From assembly GCA_010093485.1 (NCBI GenBank), contig MU001502.1, positions 454,057-518,056 on the forward strand: a stretch of DNA of 64,000 bases. Direction: 5' to 3'. The stretch's first letter is position 1. Each line of letters begins with the position of its first letter. Made by a program: the position numbers and the translations under genes. Positions 11,725-23,209 of this stretch are shown here, piece by piece. This DNA is from Karstenula rhodostoma CBS 690.94. Its lineage: Eukaryota > Ascomycota > Dothideomycetes > Pleosporales > Didymosphaeriaceae. The notes beneath the pieces were generated by a model. The model saw only the letters and a program-made list of their open reading frames with translations. It searched no databases and was not told the origin of the DNA.

Positions 11725-12699
11725 ATGTCCAACGACGCGAAATACGAGCTTCTCTACTGGCCCGGCATCCGTACGTACAACTCAATCACACTCCCCACCC
11801 AGTCCCCTCTTCTCTATACTTAGCTAACCCCACCCCAGCCGGCCGCGGCGAATTCGTCCGCCTCGCCTTCGAAGCAACAGGCACGCCCTACCTCGACGTC
11901 TCCAACCAAGTCGAAGGCGGCATCCACCAGATCCTCGCGCTCAAAGACGAAAAAGCCTCCCACGACGCCGACGGCAACCCGCCCGCCCTTGCCCCACCCG
12001 CGCTGCGGATCCACGGCGAAGGCAAGAACGGCAAGTCGCTGCTGCTCAGCCAGACGCCTGCTATACTGGTAAGCCGCACACTGCCTACACGGGCCCAACG
12101 GTAGATGAGAGAAAGCCGCTGACACGAGCGGACCAACAGGCATTCCTCGGCGAGAAGCTGGAACTCGCGGGTGCCGATGCCACGGAGAAGGCGTGGATCC
12201 AGGCGCTCGCGCTCACCGCGCTGGATCTGAACAACGAGACCCACGATACGCACCACCCTGTTTCCACGCTTGCGTATTACGAGGACCAGAAGCCGGAGGC
12301 GCTGCGCAGGGCGACGGACTTTAGGGAGACGCGGATTCCCAAGTTCTTGGGGTACTTTGAGCGCGTGCTGAAGGGGAACAAGGAGGGGCAGGGGAAGTAC
12401 CTCGTTGGCGATAAACTCAGGTATGTTAGGGATGTGACGAGGACGGGTTGGGGGAGTGCGGTGCTGACTGGTGTAGCTACGCCGACTTGACGCTGTGGCA
12501 GGTGGTGCACGGGCTGAAGTTTGCGTTTCCCAACGAGTTGAAGGCGAGGGAGGAAGCGGGCGAGTTCCCGACGGTTTTCAAGACTTTCTTTGCTAGCGTG
12601 CCGGAGCATGGCCAGTTGAAGGAGTATCTTGAGAGTGATCGGAGGAAGCCGTACAGCAAGGGCATCTTCAGGCACTACCCTGAGCTGGACCGTCAGTAG
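11725..12699 (+). CDS. Glutathione S-transferase, 259 aa (299 aa if the upstream leader exon is used)
   Basis: Exons are 11725-11770, 11839-12068, 12140-12420 and 12477-12699 (260 codons with stop). The start sits in a good context (CACCATG). The N-terminal thioredoxin-like half begins KYELLYWPGIPGRGEFVRL, where the tyrosine of the LLYWPG region is the likely glutathione-activating residue, as in sigma/alpha/pi-type GSTs. SLLLSQTPAIL matches the glutathione-binding loop ending in a cis-proline. The C-terminal helical domain contains YLVGDKLSYADLTLWQ, the usual N-capping box region of helix 6. It conjugates glutathione to electrophiles or isomerises substrates; the substrate is unknown. Introns are 68, 71 and 56 bp. 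Confidence 0.88.
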
Positions 12700-12929
12700 C
12701 CACGTCATATAGGTCTGGAGCAATTTCATGTCAACAACGTCCAAATGAAAAGTAACTGAAGTGATCACAAGAAGTCAATTGGAAGTGGTATCTGAACGCC
12801 CTAATGCGGGCCCCATGTCATGTCATTTTTGAAGCCTCGTTACGAACACATAACGCATGCCATGTCCGAAGCCGAACTCCTGGCCCACGAAGAAGCCCAA
12901 CAGCCCTGTTCTAACACACCGCCAGCAAT

Positions 12930-13734
12930 CTAGTAGTCGGTGGACGCGCTCTGGGGGAACTCGAAGTTGACGGTCTTGCCAGTGAGGCGCTTGTAGACCT
13001 CGGAGTAGGTGTCGAGCCTGTAGTCGACGCCGCCGCGCTCCTTCTCGTCGAGCACAACCTTGAGGAGCTTGGAGCCGTCCTCCTTGGTGCGCAGGCGCTT
13101 GCCGACGATCTCGACGGGGTAGACGAGGTCGGTGAGGATATTGTCGTGGACAGCGGTGAGAGTCCGCGAGCGGGGGCGCTTCTGGGTCTGGTTGGAGCGC
13201 GAGCGGTTGGAGCGCTTGGGGCGGGGGAGAATGCGGCGGGAAGCGACCAGGAGAACGTGGCGGTCGGAGAACTTCTTCTCGAGCTCACGGGTGAGGCTGG
13301 AGGAATTAGCATAGATTTCGCATATCAACGGGATGGAGGCTTACCGCTGCTGCACCTTGTGCCAGCCCTGGAGAAGGGGAACCGGGACGAAGATGACAAT
13401 GGCCTTGCGTCCGTGACCAACCTCAATCTAAGAATCCTGGTGTCAGCAAAGCTGCCCAGTGCCCACCGCCTCTTCGTTCAACATGGTGTGGTGTGTATGC
13501 GACGGCTTCGGCGTCCGAGAGCGCATCGAGGGAGGTGTAGGTGTAGGTGTGTCTGTAGAGGTAATTGCTTCATCTTACCTCGCGAGCAGACACGAACTGG
13601 AGAGGGCGCAGGGAGCTCTTCAGGTCGGGGATGTTGTTCTGCAGGTCCTCGAGGGCGTTGTTGATGGCGACCTCGATCTCGGAGGGCGAGCTCCTGGACG
13701 GGCTGTTGGCAGCGATCTTCGTGTAGTTCGACAT
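12930..13734 (-). CDS. rps7: 40S ribosomal protein S7 (eS7), 201 aa
   Basis: A component of the small cytosolic ribosomal subunit. Exons are 13734-13579, 13427-13345 and 13296-12930, summing to 202 codons. The joins restore [21 protein letters not shown] and [22 protein letters not shown], both highly conserved eS7 motifs. The C-terminal part reads [11 protein letters not shown] and [13 protein letters not shown]. The first intron is 151 bp and the second 48 bp. A longer reading frame upstream of the [10 protein letters not shown] start is treated as leader. It converges with the GST gene, the two stops being 231 bp apart. Confidence 0.96.
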
Positions 13735-14183
13735 GTTGGCGGTTGGCGGTTGTGTCGAAATCGAAGGTGTCCTGGAGTTCGAGAGAAGAAGAATTACGGC
13801 GTGTGGGCAATATTCGCGCCTGCCGCGCACGGTAAGCGAGCGCGCTAGTGGTTCGTGGTTTAGTCGCCAAGGACAGCGTCAGTCCTTAGCGCCCTCGAGC
13901 AGTCATTGCGCAACATCACTACTGGAGGTGCTTTCCAAGGTTCATAGATCTATCGCTACGCCGCATACGTCCGTTCACACTAGTCCCATCGATGTTGCTC
14001 AATAAGTACATAATCGTCAACCTCATAGTGCTTATAGATCGGAATCACGCGATATACCACTCCATTCATAATTAAAGACGTTACCGGTTCCGCCCAATGC
14101 ACATAATAATATTCCCAACTCTTCGTCTACCTATTTACAACGCTTCAATCTGTGTTACTTTTAGGCAGCAGTCCATACTCTGT
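13735..14183. promoter_or_regulatory. Region upstream of rps7
   Basis: This is the 5' side of the ribosomal protein gene and downstream of the candidate gene at 14184. No coding potential or specific element was recognised. Confidence 0.4.
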
Positions 14184-14470
14184 CTACCACTTTACGGACA
14201 CCACTTCGTGGTCCGTGCCAACAATCAGAAAACCGTGGTATTCAAAACGCCCTGATGCTGGATCAGCAATATCTCTATTCCTTTCGATCTGGATGAACTC
14301 ACCACCAGCAGCCATGAGACCGAGACACCGCGCCGGATCCAGAGCTACATCGTTCAGTACCCACGCAAGAACAGTGTGAGGAAGTCAATGAACTCACACG
14401 CCCCATTATGTCCAACTCTGGCTACACCAGTCGCAAAAGTGTAAAGTCCCAGCGCGAGACCAACGTGAAA
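14184..14470 (-). CDS. Possible small hypothetical gene; last two exons resolved
   Basis: On the minus strand an exon ending at 14398 (GCG T|GTGAGT) joins across a 53-bp intron to an exon starting at 14344 (GATGTAG|CT), giving an in-phase read ...VARVGHNGASLDPARCLGL and a stop at 14184-14186. The resulting peptide is balanced in composition (LALGLYTFATG, then GEFIQIERN, ending EVVSVKW). Upstream exons toward 14900 are likely but were not resolved. The family is not recognised. It might also be a remnant of a gene, since no start codon could be tied to it. Confidence 0.35.
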
Positions 14471-14937
14471 TGTTATAACATCAAAAGCACCACTGGACGG
14501 TAGTAGAGATTGTTATCATTTCTTCCCACATATTTATGGATACGTGATTTCCACCGCTTTTTTGAGCGTTTGAACTACCCGTAAGTTGCTGATATTATCA
14601 CGAGATGATTGCCGCTTTGTCAGAGACCCTGCAGTTAATAGCAACTATGATGAAGTGAGCATTTGCTTACGGTCAAAACACACTCCTAGTATAGACTTCA
14701 ATATCAATTGTTGTTATGCTCGACGAAAATTCTATTCACAGTGAACATATCTGATGCTGAGTCTACTAGTTAGTCCTAGAGAACGTGGTGGCTGACCCAA
14801 TGAGCCTCTCGGATAGCTCCATCGAACTGACCCATGTCCATAACCGAAAATCATGCGCCCGCAAATTAAGACCGGGTATCTATCGCCATGTACAAGCATT
14901 TCATGATGTTCTTCAACTGGCCTCAGAACACCCTGCC

Positions 14938-17190
14938 TTACCATACCGCCGAACCACCCCAGCCGTCTGAATTGTCCCGCTGGCCAGACCTGCCGTCGAT
15001 GCCATCGTGAGAGAGGCTACCGTTGCTTCGACCTTGATCATCGCGTCCTCCAGCGCTAGCGGGATGAAAAGTACCGTTGCATCCGCCTCCGACGTTGACG
15101 GAAGTTGAAGAGGCTTTCTTAGCATTAGGAGTCGCCTGCTTCTTCAGCACAATGGGAACTGGTTCGCCACCATCACCATTGGCCTCAAGATCATCCCACA
15201 CCTTCGCGTCTTTCTCGATGTCACTCCTCAGCTCATCCTGCTCGAAAGCCAGCTTTGACTCCTTCCGGTCGTTCCATATCTGCTGGACCTCGAGCGAGTT
15301 CCTGATAGACGCTTCGCGTACACAGATGGCTAGGAAACTCTGCACCGTGTACACGGCGTCGTTTCCTGCGTTATGAAGCCCGAAATAATCGATATCGAAT
15401 CCCTCCAAGATTTTTGCAAGCTTCGTGGTCTGCTCTTGACGTTGCCAGACGCGGTAAAGGTTCGCCGAATCATGAGCTTCGAGGAGATTAGGAAGGGTCA
15501 GCGGGTCGAAGCCGATGTCTTGGAGGTATTTGACGTCCGTGAGAGTATCGTGACCTAGGAGTATCAAGTTGCGCTGGTCGCTGTCCCCACCATTCAATTT
15601 TCTGCCGGGGTCTGCGCAGGATGACGGGGTGAAGCATGCCGCGACGGAAGTGAGGAGGTCTTTGAGAGGCACGAAGTCGGATTTGCCAAAGAAGAAACTA
15701 CTGGGGCAGCCAGCAACGTACTCATTGTTGACTAAATGAGCATATTCCTTGACGCGGAAGTGTCGAGCCTTTATCAGTGATCTCCATGCCTCGCCATCTT
15801 TGCCTGGAGCGACATGCATTAGATCGCGAGTATCGAGCGTGGCAATGCCGACTTCCGTGATCTTGCTATGGTCCTTCTCATATGCCTCAACATCGACGCA
15901 GATGAAGATGACGGAGCGATCATAGGGAAAGGGTGCCGAGCGGGTAACATCAACAGCTGAAATTGCTGTGGGTGCTGATGACTCTGTGATTCTCAGTGAG
16001 CAAATACACCCTCAGCGCAGTGCGAGAACACAGGTATGAACAGTAGTCCAATCATCGCCCTGCGGACCGATGCAGGATGAACACGTACCGTCAAGTGTAC
16101 TCGGACGGAGTCCAAGGTAACGCTGAGCCCGCTTGAGTTGATCGGTGAAGACCTTCTGCTTCTTCAATCGATCTACCCTCCTCTTCTCTTTTGAGGCCTT
16201 GGTCTTGTTCCTTGTGACCTCCCACGCATCCTCGATCATCTGCCTAAAATCTTCGATTGCCTGCGCATCCAGCGAAGGTGGAGTCGGTTCGCCAGGCGCA
16301 CGAACGCTGATGAGCGGGACCTGATCCGTCATGCTGTTGTACTCGTCCCTGGTGTGTGACCTGCCAAGATAACGGGGACGGCAACGAGGATGGTCTGGAA
16401 AACGAAGGACAAGTCCCTCCTCGCGCTGAGAATCGGTAATCTTGAGTTCGAGCTTGAAGCGCGAATTGATCTCCTCCAAGAGGTCGTGAACCTGGCTCTC
16501 GTGAACAAGGATGAGAGGCTTGGACTCCTCGATGTCCCAGAGATAGTATCTACGAGTGTTAGCGTCATTTGAAGAGTGAAGATAAATGTGACGGCTCGCC
16601 AAAGAAGGTGCCGCCACTTGTGGGACATTGCTGGAGAAGATGACTTACAGATCCCACTCACGAGCCCAGAACTGTCCTCGATCGAAGAAAGCCGTAGCGA
16701 TGGCTTGCATGCAGTCCTTGTTGCAGAACTTGTATGGATACTTGGAGAGGCCGACGATAGGGGTGAACTTCTCGTGAGATGCCGCCAGCTCGCTCCTCTG
16801 GAGTAGTGCAGGTGGTAGCGGGTGGGCCGGAAGAGCTGAGAGTTGAGGTTTCGACCCCAAATTATACGAGCTCTCGGTGCCCTGAAGCCACACGAATCTA
16901 CGATCGGTGTTCTCGGTCTGTCCGTTTGTGGGAGGGGCAGGTTCCGGCTCCTTCTTCGTGACCACCATGGCGTCAGGTGAGGAAGGTCGTTTGCTCGCCT
17001 CGCCGGCGGATGATGATGGTGCCTCTTCGGTGGATTCATAAGCGTCGGGAACAAGTGCCACGCCACCGCGCGGGGCAGGTTCGTGGTCCATGGGGGGCTC
17101 GGGGGAAGAGGCCTTGTCGGGGAGCGCTGCAAGGTCTTGCTCCGAGAGCAGGCGGAGCCGGTCCAAACGAGCAGCTAATTTGGAATCCAT
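14938..17190 (-). CDS. Gfd2/YDR514C-family DEDDh nuclease-like protein, 682 aa
   Basis: Exons are 17190-16649, 16549-16089 and 15983-14938 (683 codons; introns 99 and 105 bp). The C-terminal half has an RNase H-like 3'-5' exonuclease fold: FICVDVEAYEKDHSKITEVG supplies the D-x-E pair (about residue 363), ILLGHDTLTDVKYL a further Asp (about 477), and FGLHNAGNDAVYT the His and Asp of a DEDDh active site. Yeast relatives (Gfd2, YDR514C) are known only loosely, through genetic links to mRNA export. The middle is a basic K/R-rich helix (about 285-320). The tail is G/S/N-rich. An in-frame ATG at 17307 would add 39 residues; the start MDSKLAARLDRL is preferred by judgement. All four acidic residues and the His appear intact, so nuclease activity is plausible but inferred. 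Confidence 0.8.
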
Positions 17191-18239
17191 GTCGCGTCGT
17201 GGGACAAACAAACGCGGCTGTAGGGCGGGGTCGAGAGGATCTGAGCTGGCGACTGCGGACTTCTTTTTATGTAACAGGCGGGAAGGTGTGCGTTTGCTTG
17301 AGCGCACTGGAAGGGGAAGGCGCGTTGCTGGCCAACGAAAGTGAAGTACGATTGGAAGCTGAGGCAGTCGCGAACTTATGCCGCCAACCTTGCGAGGTGT
17401 TAGTGCAGCTGGGAACGGTGGGAGACCTGGCTGGTCATATTCTGGTGGAGAGCGTTTGCGTCGTGTGTCCGCCTTGCTATAGCATTGTACAGCACCAAGA
17501 CAAAGTCAAGTCCCGAGTACAATCGGCCTACGTGTTGCCTACCCTGGGGAAACGCACTGTAATTAGACTGTTGTCCTGGCGCTGTACTCAGACTGTTGTC
17601 CTGGCATTGCATGTCCAAGAAGTAGGCACCGCGTACGAGACAGATCTCACGCCGTTGACGCAAGACGAGACGATGACAGCTTACGCGCAAGCTACCAAAC
17701 GGTGAGACAGCAGTCCAGCCGAAACAGAGCTTACGAGCAACATTTGTACGAGGGAATTGTGTTCGCCTCGGACGTACGACCAGGAGGAGAAGCAGCGGGC
17801 GAGAGTGCTAAGAGTTCAATGTGCAGCGAGTACGTGAGTCCATTCGAGGCGAAACTACACTGCACATGAACGGGCTCGCAGCAGGGCAACATGGAAACGA
17901 GCTCCAGCGGATGGTCCTGAGTAAGACACATAATTCTCCGATCATGGCAGCGTCCCCGCACGGCGCGGGGCGGCAGACAGGAGGCGAGGGGAGCGGCGAA
18001 CTGGGCGCGTGCCTGGCGATCACCAGCGCGCCAAGCCCGGCCTGAGCCCCCGTGGTCCCTCATGTTGGGCGCGCCCATGTAACGGCAGCCAGCCCTCGTA
18101 GCCCGCCGTATCCATCACCATTGCCGCGTCCGCCCCATTCCCCCTCCCCCTCGACATTATTGACGCGTGGCTGGAGCGCCTGACGCGCCCGTCTGGCAAC
18201 CCTCCACCGACGCGCGACCCGCGATGCGACTGCGACAAC
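17191..18239. promoter_or_regulatory. Divergent intergenic region between the Gfd2-like and ING genes
   Basis: About 1 kb with no supported gene. It contains a short direct repeat (gactgttgtcctggc, twice about 24 bp apart near 17568-17605). The last 250 bp before 18240 are GC-rich and probably form the promoter and leader of the ING gene. Confidence 0.45.
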
Positions 18240-20768
18240 ATGGCTGAAGCGGCTGCTCCCCCAGAAGAGACGACGCCTCCGCCCGTTGCGAACCCAGACG
18301 CCCAGACGACCGTCAACGACTTTCTCGACTACACCGAGTTCTTCCCTTCCGACCTCGTACGCTCGCTGCGCCTCATCGGCGACCTCGACCAGACCTACGT
18401 CGACGCCACCCAGACGGTCCACCAGCTCACCGTCAAGTATGGCAAGCTCCCCACCGTGCCTGCCGGCGAGCGCCCAGACCCCGTCGCCCTGCGCAAGGAC
18501 ATCGCCCTGGCGCTCGACAAGGCCATATACGCCCGCGAGTCGTCGTACGCAGAGGCGTCGCGCCTGTATGAGGTTGCTGAGCGCCACAAGCACCGCATCG
18601 GCATAATCAAGAGAAAGCTCCAGGCCCAGCCAGAGCCGCCGTCTCGCGACCCAACCCCAGCGCCTGTGTCGCCCCACGCCGCGCGCGCCCTGAACCGCAA
18701 CTTTGCAACCCCGCACCTGCGCCTGACGTTCGATGGCCGGTTCGGCGCCAGCTCGACTGCGCGTCCACGCGACCGCAACAGGTCCAGAGCCCCGCTGCCT
18801 GGCGTGCGCGTCCGCACAGCAAGCTTCTCCGACTCGGACGACTCGGACGTGAGATCCACCGCTGATCTCGCTGTAGCCTCCAGGAGACTGAAAGAGCACA
18901 AGGACAAGCCACCACGGCCTCACAAAGTGCGCGTACGGGCCCCCGGCTCCGGCACCAACGTACACAGCTCGTTTGCCGGTATTTCCACAAGCAACGCGCT
19001 TGCTAGACTCTCGCCCCCGCCCGACAACGCCAGGCCCGGCAGCAAGTGGGCGCCATGGTTCAAGCTCACCGAGTACGAGATGGCCGTTCTCAGGAAGAAG
19101 ATGAAGAAAAACGCCGTTTGGACGCCCAGTGAAACCATGATCAAGCGCCAGCTGGAAGCAGGCGGTCGTGGACAAGAAGCATACGAAAGGGAGAAGAAAC
19201 GCTGTGAAGAGACTGGCGACGAATTCCTCGACGAAGAGCCCGCTGCTCCGACCATCCGACCGATTGCTCCTCCCGCTGCCGCGGAAAGCCAACCCGCGCC
19301 CGCGCCCGCACCTGCGCCCGCACTCACACTCGCGCAGCCTGCATCGGCTCCCACCGACCCCACACCAGCCGACACCGAGCCTACCCCAACCGAGCTTCAT
19401 AGAGATGTGGACATGGAAGATGCTGATATACCCAAGGAGACGTCTGAATTCAGAGACACGAGGCAGTCGAAGCGGGATATCCGGCGTCGACAGGCTTTGC
19501 ATGATGCACGGGAACTGGAGAACACCACCATGAAGATCAAGAAGGCTGCCGACTGGATGCAAGAGCTGAGCTTTAGTGCTGCTAGCTCGAAGCGACCCGC
19601 TACAAAACCCTCGAACAAGCGCAAACGCGATTCTACCCCGCCGCCAGCCGCTGAGACACCGGCTGGGGCGACTAGAGAGACCTCACTGGCCTCGCAAGAT
19701 AGTGCTACTAAGCCACCTGAGCCAAAAAAGCTTCGGGTGAATCCTCCAGCGGCGAATGCTGGAGCGTCCACACCACAGGAACTGACACCTGTCGGTCCAT
19801 CGCCCGGCGTAAAAACTCCTGTACCCTTCCCAGAGATTGCCAAGACCACCACTGTGCAGGTACCTCTGGCCCCAGCAGGACCTGGTACACCAAAAAATGC
19901 CGGCATCTCACAGCCGGCAGTAGGCAGCCAGCCTGGTACGCCCGCTGTGTCTTCACCTGCTGTTCCAGTCTCTACAGAAGCTCCCGTATTACATACAGAG
20001 CCTCCACAGTCTAACGTGACAGCGGCCTCTTCTCGCCCTAGGAGGGAATCGGTTGCACCACCGAAAGAGAAGCCGTCAAGTCCAGCTCCTGCCACTGCAC
20101 CGCCCGCAAAGAAGCAAAATGCGCCCACCCCCGTACCTGAAGCTGCTCCTCCCGCTCCTGCACAAGGTACCCGCCCACGGTCCTCTCGCGGTCACGTACC
20201 CACTCCCAAGGCTCAGAGCGAGGAACCCAAACCTCTCGAACAGGGCCAGAGTACCCGCGAACTCCGTCGTCACAGCATTTTCAGCCAATCCGCGCTCGCA
20301 ACTCCAGCTGCTGCTGCTCCTGGTCGGACGCGCACCCGGAGGAAAGCTCCACCTAAAGGGGAAATCTCGCATGGCGAAGATGGTCAAATGACAGTCACGA
20401 ATGTGAAACGGGCACAAGGCAACAAGACCACGAAGAAGAAAAAACCCGAAGAAGAGTCCGAACCTGCCGAAGAGGGAGACGAAGACGAGGAACGGTACTG
20501 TATCTGTGACGGTATCAGCGAAGGGTCGATGATCCTTTGTGACAATCATGTGAGTCAATTGTGGGGATGTTTTCGTGCAACGGATGCTAACGTTCCCTAG
20601 TGCGAGAAAGAGTGGTTCCACTTCGCGTGTGTAGGCCTGAAGGAAGGCGAGCTTCCCGCACGTCGTGCCAAGTGGTATTGCCCTGACTGCAGGGTCGCCT
20701 TGGGCACCGATGCCTACGGCAATCCAAAAGTGCCACCTCCGCTGCCGGGCAGAAGAGGAAACAGGTAG
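18240..20768 (+). CDS. ING-family PHD-finger chromatin protein (Pho23/Yng-like), 825 aa
   Basis: Exons are 18240-20549 and 20601-20768; the 51-bp intron has GTGAGT, branch GCTAAC and CTAG. The N-terminus carries an ING domain (DFLDYTEFFPSDLVRSLRLI at about residues 29-48, then helices to about 125). The C-terminus is a PHD finger split by the intron: YCICDGISEGSMILCDNH joined to CEKEWFHFACVGL and WYCPDCR, a complete C4-H-C3 set. ING proteins read histone H3 trimethylated at lysine 4 and are subunits of acetyltransferase or Rpd3-type deacetylase complexes; which complex this one joins is not clear. The 500-residue middle is disordered and rich in P, A, T and E with KKRK-like basic patches. An antisense open frame of 500 codons over the first half is a composition artefact. 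Confidence 0.88.
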
Positions 20769-21652
20769 GCGTTCCTCGTTTTCATGACCAAGTGCGTACT
20801 GAGTTTCCGAGGGGTTGGAGTCACTGAGGAGTCAGGACTAGACCCTGCACAGGGCTAGCTCTACGTTTACGTGTGAATATTCTATGTTCGAACACCAATA
20901 GGGACATGGCGTTGACGGGGGGCTGCGTCTCATGATGGGGATTACGGTCTGATGCAGCGACGCTCGCTTGCTGCACTGCAAATGTTTTAATAGCTGGGTC
21001 CGGAGTGGGGACAGCGGCTTCGTCTACGGACGGTCGCAGGCATTAGTATTCTGCCCATGTATACTATTAATCGTAAAGATTCTACCAATTCGTCCTAGAA
21101 CTTTCTCTGGCCTTAAACCTGCTTATGCTGTTCCACTGCGGCCTTTCAACATACGCGAAACAGCGTGAAAGTCTAGTTTTAAGTTGCCTGGGGCTACTAT
21201 AAGCCAGCCGTTCTGGAGCCTATAACTCAATAGCTTCTATTTAATCTCTAAGTGATATATTTTATATATCTACGATATATTTTAGTAGACCTTTTAAAGT
21301 AGAAGTCGAGACGAAGCTGATCTGTAAGGTGGTAGACAGCAGGCGCAGACGGCAGAGAGTGACCTATCGTTTACCGACGCAGATGGCATGAACCGTACGA
21401 CGCGTCGACTAAAAGCCATCTCTTATCCGGTTGTTGAAGCTAAAGCGAGGTGCATATCAGATCTCAAGAATCTCCCACCACCGCAACGCTTCCAGCTCTG
21501 ATCCTGAATAATCCCCGCTGAAACGTCTCATCTGGTTTTCCCAAACCGATATCATTGGATAGATAGTCTATATACCACGGGTGCGCACACATTCGAGGTG
21601 CTGCTCTAACCGCCAGAAGAAAGTCTCACGGGCGCACTCCCATACAACAGAA
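20769..21652. other. Intergenic region with an AT-rich, RIP-like island
   Basis: No gene is supported. 21180-21300 is markedly AT-rich with many TA steps (e.g. tatattttatatatctacgatatatttt) and differs sharply from the GC-rich neighbours, suggesting a mutated transposon remnant. The element type cannot be recognised. Confidence 0.45.
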
Positions 21653-22140
21653 TCATTCCTGACTCTGGATTGCCCACGGGTGCGTGAACGTCATGCAGGT
21701 CTCCTTATACTCCAACCATGTCCAGCATTCGTGGCAGGTGACTATCCCCTCAGGGCCGATTATTCGCACGCTGACGGCGCAGTGGTTGTGGGCGTTAAGA
21801 TGGCTACTGCTGAACAGGAGCTCTCCATGAAACTCGCATTGGGTGAAGCCTTCATATGCAACGTGTCCGTGCTGATCGTTCACATGCTTGATAGCGTCCT
21901 GTAAGAGGCCGTCGTTGATCGCGACTATGTCCCCACATTCCATACAGCTAAGTCCATCTTCTAGCGTGTCTGGAACACTCTGCGTGATGTTGATGAGGTG
22001 TGAGAAGTAGGGGCGATGCGGTGTTGGGCTGCAAGCTTCTTGATCGCATGGGCAAAAATTATGTATTCGCCGCTGTCAGTAAGCTGCTCGACCGCATACT
22101 GGTCGAGGTTGGTGAAGGTCGCTAACTGGACGTCAATATC
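21653..22140 (-). CDS. Possible hypothetical gene with a Cys/His-rich segment, exon structure unresolved
   Basis: The minus strand carries an open frame whose translation includes LSCMECGD, a stretch to VNDQHGH (C-x2-C-x17-H-x5-H), then VTCHECWTW, suggesting metal binding. A second frame just upstream (about 22140-21990, DQYAVEQLTDSGEY) also looks coding, so an intron between them is likely. No start codon or family could be fixed. It lies beside an AT-rich island and could be a decayed gene. Confidence 0.3.
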
Positions 22141-22408
22141 GAATTAATCATGAAGAACGACTTGTACACCATGGAAAAGGACTGCTCCTGTGTCTGAGAG
22201 GTGTCTGTGAGGGTGATTGGTGGTGAGTCAGCAGGCGGCGCGGTAGCTGGTGGGGGACCGGGCGAATGCGAGGATGAAAAGTCGAGAAGCTGATGTGCGA
22301 GGTAGCAGGGAGGTATATCCGACGTGAGGTGGTAATAGAGCGAGGAGCAGGGTACGCGCTTAGTGAGTCGCAAAGATTGCATCAATTCCTCCAGAGCCTT
22401 CTCCTACT

Positions 22409-23209
22409 CTAATCCTTCTTCTGTTCCCCGCCGCCCAAATCAGAACTCTTCACCTTCACCCCCCTATTCCCAAAGAACACCAAATCCATCTCTCCCCCCT
22501 TGTGCACCGCCGCCTTCTTCGCCTCCCGCCCCTGCACCCGCTCATACCACCCCCGAAGCTTCTCATACTTGCGCAAATCGCAGTACCCCCGCTGTACCGC
22601 CACCTCCATCCCCCAGCTCATGTTGAAATCGCTAACCCCCATCGCCGCGCCACCAAACCACTCCTTCTCCGCAAGCGCCTCCTCCAGTATGTCAAACACT
22701 GGCAGCAAATCTGACTTGAACCGCATCGTCATCGGTAGCCCCATGACGCGGTACGCCCAGGACAGCGGCCACGGCATGAGCTGCGCCAGCACCTCGAAGA
22801 GCAGCGTAAAATCGCACTTTTGCGTGAGCGTGCCCGTCGCGAAGTCGGCGAAGAAGCGGTCTCGCCGTCTATCCTCCACCGTCGTAGGCGTCCACGCCCC
22901 GCCCGCGTACTCTTCATTTATAAACTCCAGGATGAGTTTCGCTTCTGTGAGGATGCCGGGCTCGAATTGGATGAGCGGGGGCGGCGTGGCGGGATCCGTC
23001 GGGGTGAGTGTCAAGATGGGGGATTTGCCCAGGCGGAAGACGCGTACAAGGTCGGCGTTGTAGGGGACTTTGCGCGGGTAGGTGGCGAGGTTGTAGGTGA
23101 AGTTGGGGTTGAGGAGGGAGAGCTCTTCGAGCATCCAGAGGCAGCGGTGGGCTTGAGAGTGGGCGAGGGCGTGGAGGGTGGGGATTGTGGTTTGCGGGTT
23201 GGTGGCCAT
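22409..23209 (-). CDS. Glutathione S-transferase, Gtt1-like, 266 aa, intronless
   Basis: One exon of 267 codons from an ATG at 23209. The N-terminal thioredoxin-like domain starts TLHALAHSQAHRCLWMLEEL, close to the Gtt1 pattern in which a Ser/His-rich turn precedes helix 1, and contains KSPILTLTP (cis-Pro) and an acidic-turn glutathione-binding equivalent LTEAKLILEFI. The C-terminal helical domain has FGGAAMGVSDFNMSWGMEVA, matching the conserved Asp N-capping region, and GWYERVQGREA near the end. Likely a glutathione-conjugating enzyme of endomembranes or cytosol; substrate unknown. It is unrelated in exon structure to the GST at 11.7 kb. Convergent or tandem partners give no functional hint. 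Confidence 0.85.
   Translation of the reverse strand: MATNPQTTIPTLHALAHSQAHRCLWMLEELSLLNPNFTYNLATYPRKVPYNADLVRVFRLGKSPILTLTPTDPATPPPLIQFEPGILTEAKLILEFINEEYAGGAWTPTTVEDRRRDRFFADFATGTLTQKCDFTLLFEVLAQLMPWPLSWAYRVMGLPMTMRFKSDLLPVFDILEEALAEKEWFGGAAMGVSDFNMSWGMEVAVQRGYCDLRKYEKLRGWYERVQGREAKKAAVHKGGEMDLVFFGNRGVKVKSSDLGGGEQKKD

Noticed and set aside
18060..19562. 500-codon minus-strand open frame
   Set aside because: It is exactly antisense to the ING gene's GC-rich first exon, has R/G/V-rich composition and no motif; the opposite strand encodes a recognisable ING domain.
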